This document shows, in pieces, positions 53,594 to 64,000 of a DNA stretch of 64,000 nucleotides. The notes under the pieces were generated by a model. That model had not been told where the DNA came from. It saw only the letters and a program-made list of their open reading frames with translations, and did not search any database. Source of the DNA: Avena insularis (lineage: Eukaryota; Streptophyta; Magnoliopsida; Poales; Poaceae); the NCBI GenBank assembly GCA_023614405.1, contig CM042689.1, forward strand, positions 307,683,132 to 307,747,131, written 5' to 3'. The first letter of the stretch is position 1. The number at the start of each line of letters is the position of its first letter. The position numbers and the translations under genes were made by a program.

Positions 53594-56500
53594 TTGATGT
53601 GCCTCCCCGTCTGCCCCGCAGCCGCACTTTCACGAACTCTACGCCTGCTCGGCCTCATACTCGCCCCCCTCTTCTTCACACTCGGCGGATCCGCCGAGAA
53701 GGCGGCACGGTGGGACTGTCAAGGATTCCTCCGGGAATTCAACGCCTACTACGCGTGCGACCGGGGCTTGTCACCGCAGGCGCTTCTTCTCTGTGTGTAC
53801 GCCACGGCGTGTGGTTCCACCCTGACGAGGATCGGGGTGGGGAGGAGGGCCGGAAGGTCATGGGGGAGCTCGCGCGTGGGGAGATCGCCATGATGCACCA
53901 CAGCGCGTTGGCAGCCGGCAGAAGGTAAACTGGGGGATCAAAGATGACATAGTAAGCGGTGGAGATTGTATGCTTCGGTAATTGTGTTTCGCCTGTATAT
54001 TTTCTTTTGCATTGATCCTTTGTGAAAAGGAAATTCACCTCCACCGATGGGAACATACTTGAGACATTGTGAGATTCATGATTCAATTCTTTTACTCACA
54101 CTGTGACATAGGCACACGGACTGCAACTAGCACTGACCACGAGAATAGTGAAGAGGAAGTTGTGGATTTTATCTCAGCTGCTGCAGTACCATACCGGAGT
54201 GGAGCATGATGTTGAGCGCTTTGTTATGTAGCTCCTGCTCTAAAAAGGCTGCTTAAATGAGCAATAAAAAGCTAGCACAAGGTACCGATCACCAGAATAG
54301 ATTTACAATCCATATAGTAAGATATGCAATCAAGCTATAGGATATTTGTGTTGTTGGTAATTTATGAAAAGAAAATATTCTAAAATGATAATTTATAAGA
54401 ACTTTTTGTGTACCCGATAGTAATGTAGATAATCCAGGCTTCCCATAGGCATATCAAGAGCCATAGAACATGACTTTTGAGCAGCTTTTATATCAAAATT
54501 CGAAGTAACTGGTTTGGCCTTAGCGTACTTGGTTTCCTTGACGGTTGCAAATTATTATCCACCTTTGCAAAGAACAGTACACATTACTACTGTTCTACAT
54601 AGAAAAATATGTATGGGGAGTCAGACTCACATCATGCTAACCATTGTATTATACAGCATTTGATGCGAACATGAACTGATCAAAGATGCCCACTAATTAG
54701 ATTTTGTCAAATAGTAGGTTCCTTGGTTTGGTTAATGTGTGGATTTTATTTTGGCACGAAATTATGCCTGAAATTTGCTATCCTTTTTTTGACACAATTT
54801 TTTTTTGCTATCCTAAAATATCGATGTGCTTGGTTCTGGCCTCATCAGTCTGTATGAGCCCTCTCAGCCAGTATGTTTTGATTTCCCGCAGGTGTTTGAA
54901 GAATTGTCGCAGAGATGGTGGTGAGTATTTGCGATGCAGGATTGAACGTGGGAGTTGAAGAAGAGATGTTTTCTGCGGGATGAGTAGGATGCCCTACATG
55001 GGAACAACTTCTCCGTCTCTCAGGTAATGCATAACAACACCAAATATTATGGCCTAATCTCTCGACAAAAGATTGGTCATCTCTTTATTAGAATTTATCT
55101 CAAATTGCTATTGCTCTTGGGAGTTTCTCTTCCAATCAGATGTCTGTATCCACTGGAATGATTGGGGAATATAATGTTTTGCAAAATTATGAAACAGATG
55201 AGCTTATGATTTGTTTACATGATATATATATGAATCTTCCGTGTTACTCAGATTTTGTCATCTCTTGATTTTTTTGTCACAAACAAACTACGTATTTGTC
55301 CGCATACTTCTTTGGTAACTATTGAACTGGTGTGTTGTTGCAGCGCATGCAAAATTGTGTTCTATTGGATGTGAAGCAGTTTGAAGATTGTGTTGTAAAG
55401 CTTACCAGTTTCCTAGCATCCGACTGATTCAGCTATATGATAGCTAGAAGCAGCACTAGGGATATATAATGTTCTATGATTACTTGAAACCTAATCTTGT
55501 TTAATTCCTATATTTGGTACTATCATGTAGAATGATAGCCGCCGGGACCGAATTTGTTTGATCTCATAACACTGTTGTAACTCGATTCTGTTGATTTGTG
55601 GGCTTGAAATTCCTTCTGAAATAAGTGTCCATCCCTGATGATCCTTCTATAAGAATCCCTTCCAAGCTTTCTAACTAAAAAATACTAATTTCCACTACAA
55701 AATTGGTGGCATATTCATTGAATTGGCACACTTTTTTAGTCAGACAAAATTGAATGAGGATGAGAGAAAATCACAGCCAATAAAAGGAGCTGAATTCTCA
55801 CCACCTAAAACTCGATTCAATTGCATCATATATATTAGTGTAGCTACTTATGTAAAATTGGATTATGTGAATCATGAGACTTTCTTTGCCATGTAAAAAA
55901 TCATTGAAATGTAATATATTGTGTTTAGACATGCCAATATTTTTATTAGTTTCTTCTGTTTTTTCTCTTCCAATACATGGTGTCTACATTAGTATTTTTT
56001 CTCATCATGATGACTTTGTTAGTTGGTTTGATCTTATGCTAGATGGTCTCATGATTCTGAACTATTGTATATCATTGAATACTCGCGCTTACTAAAAGTA
56101 GAAACATCTGCATAATAAAAGTACAAACATCTGCATTAGTATTTTTCCACCAGCTACACGCGTGCGTAGACGACGTGGGCTTGATTCTGAACCAGCTCAA
56201 GGATTATTATTTGTGTTTTTTAATGTTGTTCTGATGCTAGATGAAACCAGGTATAAATAGTATTTGCTTACACAGTCAAAAGAAAAGTATTTGCTTGGGT
56301 TATTCTTCTGCTTATGGATGTCATAAGGCTGAGATCAGTTGTCATACCTGAGATCAGTTGTTTGAGATTATAAGGTTGTCGACATACGTATAATTGAATA
56401 CCATGGAGTTGTTACATTCCTATTACAATGTTCAGTTCAAAATATTTCTTTGTGGTACATTATTCTATTGATTACATGTGATATTAGGTGATGTACTAAC

Positions 56501-57300
56501 AAGGTGTATGACATACTATCCTGCTTTGTCATCAGAACATAATTTGCATGTCACTATTGAGTACTATCACTCGAACTGTACATTATTCAGGAATCTGAAA
56601 GGCTCGCTTTTGCACTCCTATTTTAAAATTATGAGGCCTCATGGTGGAAAGCCATTTGAGATGAGGTATGCTTCTTGTTTCTGTCAAGTAGTTTTTCTCA
56701 TCTTGTGATTCAAGATCACAAGAACTTGTTTTGTCTTTCCTCTTTGGTTCTTTTAGCATATATAGTATTCGGTACATATATGCAAACTAGCACCTTTTGT
56801 GCTTGCTCTTAAAGGTGAGAGTAAGCCCTAGATGCAATGCTCTATATTTAGGCGACTAATTTATTCATATATATTTATATTGTACAGTTAGTGTTTTATC
56901 CTCCCGTGCACGCGGAATTTGATGAAAGTACTGTCAAACACACCCAATGAGGTATTCATTTAGCATTTTTACAGATTATCGACTAATTTACTGATTTACC
57001 TACAAGTTATCAAGAAGGGATTGGTAGGCATGGTGTTATATTTTCATGTGCATGCGGTGGTGGCATGGTGTTTGTTTTTTCTATATGCAAGGAGGTTGGG
57101 TATCGCCTGTGCGAAGTTGTAGATATAGGCTAGAAGGTGTACCAGTCGTCCCTTTGATTTCGTATTTGTTTATCATTCCATGATGAAATTGTTAACCCCG
57201 TGTGCAGGTTTCTGTTTTAGCTGCAGTTGTACGATTGCTTCGATGTCCCTGGTGACTAGGAATTTTCAGAATACTAACAATCAACATTCTGCAGGTTTGG
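53594..57300 (+). other. Exon-like but unrecognised sequence
   Basis: The open frame at 53594-53893 starts with a hydrophobic stretch, LRLLGLILAPLFFTLGGSAE. Another, at 56478-56708, reads TIEYYHSNCTLFRNLKG and IMRPHGGKPFEMR. I could not match either to a family. They may be captured gene fragments or chance. Confidence 0.25.
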
Positions 57301-57904
57301 TCAGTGCTTTATGGTTGTATTATATCTCTCTTACTTTTGGGGATTGGATCTTGAGTAATACTACACAGTTTTTATTTGTGGGTAATACCACAGCTTTAAT
57401 ATAGCAGCATCTTATTTACTCGATTTGCAAGATAATAGCTTGAGATAATGATGAGATAATCAAATGCTAGCTGAGGTAAATCTTTCTATCTGAATTGATA
57501 AGTTGACATGATGTCTTCTGCGAACCCTATAGAAGGATCTTTTGCAATATGATTTGTAGAATTTCTGTTTTAAATCACTTTTGTCAGAGTAGCTGTTTTG
57601 TTGCGTTGTTACATACAGAGAACTGTAATTGCACGGAGTATATAGTAAATAATAGGTCACTTCAGTTTTGACCGTATATTATATGGTGATATATACTAAC
57701 AAGGTGTATGACGTACAATGTTGAGGCAAAGCCTCTGCATGACGAGCAGCCCCTCCGTGCTTGCCCCACTCAGACGCCACGAGCGGACAGAGCTGTCGAT
57801 TCAAATACGAAACCTGAGGATCGCAGCAGCACCGATGGCCGGGTACCGCCCTGTAGGTATGCGCATGTAAATCTGCTAACTAAAATGCACAGGCAATTTT
57901 AACG

Positions 57905-59168
57905 GAGTAAAATTCATCGTTAGTACCTAAACTTGGCTCGTCTATTCGATACTGTCATCGATCTCAAGAATACGTGATATACAGTCACTGAATACAGCGA
58001 CGTGTCCACCAAAGTCACTGGAGCCTGTAGAACAGCCCGTAGAGCGAGTATGCGCTGACGTGGCAGGGTGTTGACCGGTCCAAACAATGTGACTTTTTGC
58101 AAAAAAAAAATTCCTCTACATCTTGCTTTCCTATATAAATCTAAGAGACTGACATGTAGGTTCTACCGGTCAGACTGACATATGAGGCTCACATGTCAGC
58201 GTCAGGTACCCTTTCCTACTCTCTCTCCCTCCCATGCTTCTTCCTTCTCTTCTCTTTCCCCCACGATACACCGGCACCCCTCCCTCCCACGCTGACCGCC
58301 CAGGGCGGCCCTGCCTCCCCATGCCCGCGCCGCCCCCTTCACCCACCAGACACTGGCGACCCTGCCTCCCCACGTCGGCCTCCCGCACGGAGCAACACGA
58401 GCACATGGTCGGCCGGCCGGCTCCGGCCACCTCCTCCTTCATGTTCCCTCCCTCACTATCTTGGACGCCCGACAGTAGCAGCATATGGACGCAACAAAAT
58501 ATAGCAGCAGCTCGCTCGTGGCCCCTCTCACGGCCAAAATCGCTCGCACAAGCGCCGCCGCCGCTATTGCTCCGGTGAGCAATTCCCTTCAGAAGAAGCC
58601 TCTCTGAGTCACTTCGACTTGCCGTGGAGAACCAGAAATACGTGTCGAGCCTCTCACTCCGCTCCAGAGATCCTAGAGTCCACCATAGCACTGTCGTCGA
58701 CGAGGACGAGCCACACTGCGTCGTTCTTCTCTGATTCTGGGCGAGATAGGGAGGGAGCGTAGAGGAGTTCTAGGAAGAAGGGGAGAGCGGAGCAGGCGCG
58801 GGGAGGGCGGCACTGGACGCCGGCCGCCGGAGCCAGAGGCGGGGAGGGCGGCGCTGGTCAGACGCGGGGAGGGCGACGCCGGAGCCAGACGTGGAGCCAG
58901 ACAACCTTATCTCTTTGGCAATTTTGCACTTGACCCCTTTCAACTTTTTTTATTGCAAAATAGTTTTCTGTATGTGTGGTTGAGGCTGACACATGGGATC
59001 CACTCCTGCCATGTCAGCGAATACCTTCATATACAGAAACCAGTACAGCACCCAGTGACCTCAATGGACATGTTGCCGTATTTGGTGACCGTATATTGCG
59101 TATTCTTGAGATCGATGACCATATCGAATAGACGAGCCAAGTTTAGGTACTAACGGTGAATTTTACTC
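57905..59168. mobile_element. Mutator-like element, possible Pack-MULE
   Basis: 1,264 bp, with a perfect 9-bp duplication ATTTTAACG (57896-57904 and 59169-59177). Terminal inverted repeats of over 100 bp start GAGTAAAATTCATCGTTAGT. No transposase. The interior (58140-58920) is much more GC-rich than its surroundings, and a minus-strand frame at 58691-58170 is open for 173 codons. This fits uptake of foreign gene sequence, but I do not recognise the source. Confidence 0.88.
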
Positions 59169-59227
59169 ATTTTAACGGGTAGGCTTTGTAAAGTCCAAGC
59201 ATATCCTCCAATTCTGCTAAGATAATA

Positions 59228-59351
59228 CTCCCTCCGTCCTAAAATAGATGTCTCAAATTTATCAAAATTTAGATAAATCTAGACACTATTTAGTATATAC
59301 ATTCATCCAAAATTTTAAAAACCTAAGACATCTATTCTTGGACGGAGGGAG
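59228..59351. mobile_element. Stowaway MITE
   Basis: 124 bp, ends CTCCCTCCGTCCTAAAATAG and (complement) CTCCCTCCGTCCAAGAATAG, TA at 59226-59227 and 59352-59353. Confidence 0.93.
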
Positions 59352-60629
59352 TATCAAATATGCATGCTAGAGTTGTTCGTCTATAGTTTGGAGATTTTTC
59401 TATTTGCTTGCCGGGAAGAAGAAAAGAAGCCAATGAACCAAGGCCTAGATATTAGCCTAAGCTCTATACAATCTTTATCTTATCCATCCATGATTGCTGA
59501 AGCCTCTCCCTTTCACACATTATTTCATAGTTTGCGTGGAACCAATACTGATAACGGTGTTCATTACTTTTGATTATTATAAACCTGCTATTAGTGCAGA
59601 CATTTATTATTTTTTCTGACTCCATGCAGTGTCTCAGCTGCCTATTCTTCATTTCCTGTAGCCAACCGCACTGAGAATGGGTAATCTAATTAAGCAAACA
59701 TGCAGATAGGCATACCAGTGGAGCTTCACTATTTTCAATGTAGTAAAGTCCTATTACTATGTGTTACTAACATCTCTTATCTACAGATACAGTGAACATC
59801 AGGGATTGGGGAAATAACTAATTAACCGTTCAGTTCAGTGCCAGCTAGACCACCTACTTTATTTTTGTTGTTCCTTCATCTATGTTCCTCAATAATGACT
59901 TGTTAGTTTGGATTATACACTGTGCAGTGAAAATATGGTTCTCATGCTCCTTGTGGTTAAACTTCTATTCTTGGGAGGTGGCTAGCAGTTGGCCATCTCA
60001 GTTTATTCGATATATGGTTCACAGAACATGAGTAATGTCATGGGAATATTTTTGTTGAGAACCTCATGAAGTACTAGATTTACTATCATGGACATCTCAG
60101 TTTCTTTCAAGCTTAAATTGGTATGATTCTATTACTATTACTATGACATGTCTGTTTGTTTTTGTTGTGAGAACAAACATGCATGTAGGATGAGGGTCTT
60201 ATCCATTGCATCACTTACAATGCTGGAAGGATATGACAAAGGAAATGCCCTCCAGATATATCTTCTGGTATTCAATTACTCGATGAACATAAATATATTC
60301 TTTTTGTAAGTAGTACGACTCCGATTTCTATTATGTGTATCCATGGATTATCTCACATTTTTACTTTGATATGTTTATTATGAAATTTATGTATTGGCAT
60401 GACCAGATTTGTTCTCATCTGTTATAAGTACTTATGTTCAATGGTTCACATGTGTTGGAAATACTTGTTTTCAACGTCTTCTTCATCTAGATAAGCCCAA
60501 TTTTTATGTTGTTTGTATTTCTTTTTGAATCATACACACACACATATATATAGGTGGTCTTGAATTAACTATATTTTCTTCATTATTTTCTTTCTATAAT
60601 TGTTGTCGTAGTTAGATATGTGAATATGA

Positions 60630-60835
60630 GGCGAGGTGGTTTAGGACAAAGGTATGGAACTTCCATCGAAGAAATGGTAACGAATTATATATATTATGAA
60701 CACAAATTGAGATGTAGGTGCACATGAGGTGGTTTAGGATGAAGTACGGGTATGAAACTTTCGTCCATGGAGAAACAATAACGAAATATATATTATGTAC
60801 ACAAATTGAGACGTATGTGCACGTGCAGACTTACT
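60630..60835 (+). repeat. Two-copy tandem repeat of about 100 bp
   Basis: GAGGTGGTTTAGGACAAAGG through ACACAAATTGAGATGTAGG is followed by a second copy, GAGGTGGTTTAGGATGAAGT through ACACAAATTGAGACGTATG. The second copy ends at the possible Helitron terminus. Confidence 0.75.
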
Positions 60836-61285
60836 AGTCATGACAAAGAACAGAAAAATGGATATAGTGGACGGGCTATATGGAGCCCGTTTTCTTAATT
60901 TCGCAAAAATGATCAAATGTATTTTTAAGGGCAATACTACGAGCGGAGATAATTTCCTAAAATTCTCCGGGTCCCTTGCTGACATGTGTCCTAAAAAATT
61001 CCTGCTTTTGCTACAAACAACCCGCTTTTGCTATAAATAGTCCTTTTTGTTATATGTAGTAGAAAATGTTTCCGCCTAGAAATAGAAAAACAGACTGAAC
61101 CTCGCCGACAACCATGTAGTAAAAAAGTGTACGCTACTGTACGCTACTGTAGCGAAACCACAAAACGTGTGTAGCAAATAAAATATTAAATTATAGCAAA
61201 TTTGATCTCGTCGAACACCTCGCCGGAGACAAGATACACTTGTAGCAGCGTCGCCGGTCGCACGTAGCATCACCGACAACCCCAT

Positions 61286-61405
61286 GTAGCAAACCTCGAT
61301 GTCGTAGGTAGCAGTGGTGGTGGCATTAGGCAGCAGCGTCGCTAACCCCACGTAGCAAACCTCGATGTTGTAGGTAACAGTGTCGGTGACAGTAGGTAGC
61401 AGCAT
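61286..61405 (+). repeat. Two-copy repeat of about 60 bp
   Basis: GTAGCAAACCTCGATGTCGT and GTAGCAAACCTCGATGTTGT begin two similar units spaced about 61 bp apart. The minus frame 61447-61076 across them shows the repeated peptide YNIEVCY / YDIEVCY, but nothing else suggests a gene. Confidence 0.65.
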
Positions 61406-62063
61406 CGCTCTGGCGAGGATAGCTCGTGTCATGGAGGAGTGTAGCATCCAGTAAAGTCCACTACTAGAAAATTGTGTGTTAAATAATACTTCATGACATC
61501 AGCATGCATCTAATTGACTAAACCTATTTTATTAAAAGACCTACTTTGTTTTCTATATTAATATCCGCCCCTCTTTGTTCAACCAAAACCGTCGGTCCAG
61601 CCGAATCTTTTATTTATCTAAAACTATTTACAAAAGTTTATTTTAAACCAAAAGAAATAACAAAACTATTTTTTTTGGAGAGGCAGTCCAGCCGGCCGGC
61701 CCAAAGGCCCAACCAGCCAGACCACCTACTACCAAAACCAAAACCTAGACTACCCTGAAAACCTAACCCTAATCCTCACCTGGATCCACCCCACCCCCGC
61801 CGCTCGCCACCGCTTATCCAAGAAGACGTTCAAGACGCTTCTAGTTCAAGACGCAGCTTAAACGGGTTTTAGTTCGGCACCGTCAGTCGTGGCATCAAGC
61901 AAACGTGTCGTCTCGGCCGCACGGGCCCGGTCATGAGGTTCGCACACGACCCTAGTATCTGCCGGGCAAGACGCTCTGATTAGGCACGCTGAAAAATGCA
62001 GCCCGTTAGGCACGCCGTGTCCGAAACATATAAAAAGGCCAGATGCTAGTTTGACACAAGAAA

Positions 62064-62130
62064 ATGAGTGGTCCGGTGGTTAGAGAGGAAGAAATGGTCT
62101 GGTCTCGAGTTCGACCCTCACCCTTTATTT
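62064..62130 (+). mobile_element. Possible tRNA-derived SINE head
   Basis: GGTCCGGTGGTTAGAGAGG resembles a polymerase III A box and GGTCTCGAGTTCGACCCTC a B box, spaced as in a tRNA gene. I see no clean cloverleaf or anticodon arm, so a functional tRNA is unlikely. Confidence 0.35.
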
Positions 62131-62269
62131 TTGCAACTAATAAACATAAATTCTTCGCCAGGTCTCTAAACGGCCGCAAGGCCGCCCGCTGCGAGGGTCG
62201 CAGTGCCAACACCGCCCGACGTTTGACGGGGCGCAGACGGCCCTGGCCGAAGCCCGGGCCGGTGCCGGG

Positions 62270-63360
62270 CTTTTTATGCGGGCTCACGTGCCAGCCCGTT
62301 TAAAGCGGCCCGTTGGCCAGGTTTGGGGCCCACTCCACCCCACGTCGCACGGCAGTGCCCACGCGCCCGTGAGCCCTCTCCCTCTCCCTCGCGTCGACCT
62401 CCTTCCTCCCAGGCGCGCGTCGCTGCTGCCGGATCCCCAGGCGCCACGCGACCTCGCCCATCCACCTTCCTCTTCCTCCCTCGCTCAGAACCCATCACCT
62501 CTCTCAGCTACCTTCCCGCCGGCCTTGCCCTCCAGCGCCGCTGCCCGGCTCGCTCTCTGCAACCGCCCGCGGTCTCGTCACCGTCGTTGCTGGCGCCTCC
62601 TCTGCAGGCTGCCACCGCCATGGCCTCCGCCTCCTCGCTCGCCGTTGCCACCCTCGTCCTCCCTGTCGGGCGCCTCCTGCAGGGCGTCGTGGCCGCTCCT
62701 CCCTATGCAGCGTCGCTCGCTGGCCTCGCCCCCTCGTGGAGCTGTCCCCGCCGTCCTTCCGCCCCGGCTCGCCAGTGACCAAGCCGCGGCCGTCGCGGGC
62801 ACCTTCTCACCGACCGTCCCCCCTTATGCTTGCGGTCTGCGCGCCCGCCGCCAGAGCATGGCCCCCTCGCTGCCTCGCTGCTCAACATCGGGCCCCTGTT
62901 GTCTCTGCCCCTGGCCGTGTGCACTGGCGGCTGTCAAATGCGTCAAGGCCACGCGCCTTCCTTGTATCCTGTTGTGTTCATGTTGATGTTGTAGTTTCTA
63001 CTAGAGTGGATCCTTGTCCCGGTGCAATTCGATGTAACAACTGTTGGTGAGGTGAATTAATGCTTTTGTGGCGTTTGGGGATGATGCGGATGAGGTGATG
63101 TCCGTCAGAAAATTGTGTGGCTTCGCTCGAAGATCTCGACAACCGAACCCAAGTCCACCATCGACGCCAAAGCCGGAACCCCAAGGCCTTCGAGGTGAAA
63201 CCGACAATATCGTCTTCAGGAACGCCAAGCTCTTCCTCCTGGAACCTGAGGACTGAACCTCGGTGCTTCTCTTCCTCCTCGCGGATTCGGATCTGATGGC
63301 CGAGACACCAAGGACCGACCCTGCACCCTCGGAGCCAAGTTCGCCGAGCCCCCAAGTGTG
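62270..63360 (+). other. GC-rich unassigned stretch
   Basis: CT-rich then GC-rich sequence with several overlapping open frames on both strands (62276-62986, 62323-62778). A frame from ATG at 62621 begins MASASSLAVATLVLPVGRLL, transit-peptide-like, but it has no recognisable domain and stops soon. It could be the 5' part of a gene or transposon interior. Confidence 0.3.
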
Positions 63361-64000
63361 ACGCCTATTCGAGACCTCTATTTTATAAATGCCATACAAA
63401 TTATTCATACTCGCATCTCATCATATGGTTTGGGGTATTTTATCGACTCACCTAATAATTAAATATGGAGACCATATGCGGCCATCTATTCTAATATTGG
63501 TTCCATTTAAATTTGTGCATCGAATCGACGAAATATTTTGCCTTGTTAATACCAAATTTAAATGGCGGGTTTTCTAAATAACATGAACTATCTAATTAAA
63601 TGTCGGGACCCTGGTTCTGCTTAATAATGCCTAATTGCATCGCATCTTTGCCATGTCATACATCATACATGCATCATGCTCGATCTTTTGCCGTAGCATT
63701 AAATAGTGCATCCGGTGTTTCTTCTAGTGCTTTGCTTCTTTGATTAGGCCGATGAGTTGATGCGAGAGTCGACCCGATCTTCGGATGAACCTTCGCAATG
63801 TTTTTCGACGAGCATTCTCCCCCTTTCTACCTATTTTACTTTTATAGTCTTTATTTTATTCTGTTGATCTATTGTTATCTGTGTTGCGATGCTCTAGTTT
63901 TCGTACCCGTGATATTGTTGCAGCCTTATATTGCCTTGGACACATCCTATTACCTGTTGCTTGGTAGATAGTTGGACTTGCGTGTCGTAGTCGCTTGCTC
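63361..64000. other. AT-rich repeat-like sequence, no gene
   Basis: CATACATCATACATGCATCATGC-type short repeats near 63655-63680 are of a kind seen in Triticeae transposons. No coding domain, and the window ends here. Confidence 0.4.

Larger units (their letters stand above)
53293..60837 (+). mobile_element. Possible non-autonomous Helitron
   Basis: The left end TCTCTACTACTAATAAAA after an A, and the right end GCACGTGCAGACTTACTAG before a T, resemble the 5' TC and 3' CTAG termini of grass Helitrons inserted at AT. The hairpin expected before CTAG is weak. No Rep or helicase coding region was found. The interior has exon-like pieces bounded by CAG and GT (for example 54890-54925 and 54945-55020) that I do not recognise, and holds a Mutator-like element and a MITE. 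The borders could be coincidental. Confidence 0.4.

Noticed and set aside
61076..61447. Minus-strand gene with repeated IEVCY peptides
   Set aside because: The repeated peptide reflects a two-copy 60-bp DNA repeat; no start context, domain or splice support.
62064..62130. Functional tRNA gene
   Set aside because: A-box and B-box-like motifs are present, but no convincing cloverleaf, anticodon arm or 3' end pairing could be drawn.
1..64000. CRISPR arrays, bacterial operons or viral insertions
   Set aside because: No regularly spaced identical repeats with unique spacers, no ribosome-binding-site-led gene runs and no viral capsid or replication genes; all repeats are explained by plant transposons or local duplications.

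Overview
This is a plant nuclear window from a grass, most likely a Triticeae species (wheat, barley, rye or Aegilops). It carries a BARE1/Angela-type Copia element whose LTR ends have the family's TGTTGGAGATATGCC...CTACA form, many Stowaway MITEs (CTCCCTCCGT ends with TA duplications), a Cassandra TRIM, Harbinger and Mutator elements, and a cluster of LRK10-like (LRK10L/WAK-related) receptor kinase genes. No prokaryotic features are present. The species cannot be fixed from sequence alone.

Layout. 1-16.1 kb is transposon-rich. It has a Copia RNase H remnant, a Stowaway MITE and a 3.9-kb element (1742-5629) with mariner/Stowaway-type ends. That element carries fragments of three host genes in one orientation: ribosomal protein eL38, proline dehydrogenase and an Argonaute PIWI domain. 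Next comes a non-LTR retroelement (6019-15877) split by a complete but frameshifted Copia element (6434-15345, duplication CCTTC).

16.1-37.1 kb holds two related LRK10L genes. The first (16338-27576) is intact: exons of 712, 30 and 1133 nt join in frame to 624 residues, although intron 1 is 9 kb and contains a Harbinger element that itself contains a truncated Gypsy. The second (29171-37123) keeps an open ectodomain exon, but its kinase exon is broken by a retroposed segment, a LINE carrying a Cassandra TRIM, a Mutator MITE and many point changes.

39.7-52.6 kb is a tandem array of ectodomain exons of three sequence types (39895 with a stop, 41106, 43685, 45165, and 46459 as a pseudogene). 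Only one kinase exon (51536-52587) lies at its end. The 45165 exon joins it in frame to give 635 residues. The other open ectodomain exons end in the same splice phase, so alternative first exons or secreted ectodomains are possible. Promoter blocks are shared between paralogs, and one gene has a hybrid promoter.

52.6-64 kb has no convincing host gene. It contains a possible Helitron (53293-60837) holding a Mutator-like element (57905-59168) and a Stowaway MITE, then short tandem repeats, a possible tRNA-derived SINE and a GC-rich unassigned stretch.

The working genes are probably cell-surface receptors with an extracellular galacturonan/WAK-type domain, one membrane span and a cytoplasmic non-RD kinase. 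Members of this family are known in disease resistance and stress signalling. Several single-base differences in the Copia LTRs and coding region may be assembly errors, so broken frames there should be read with care.
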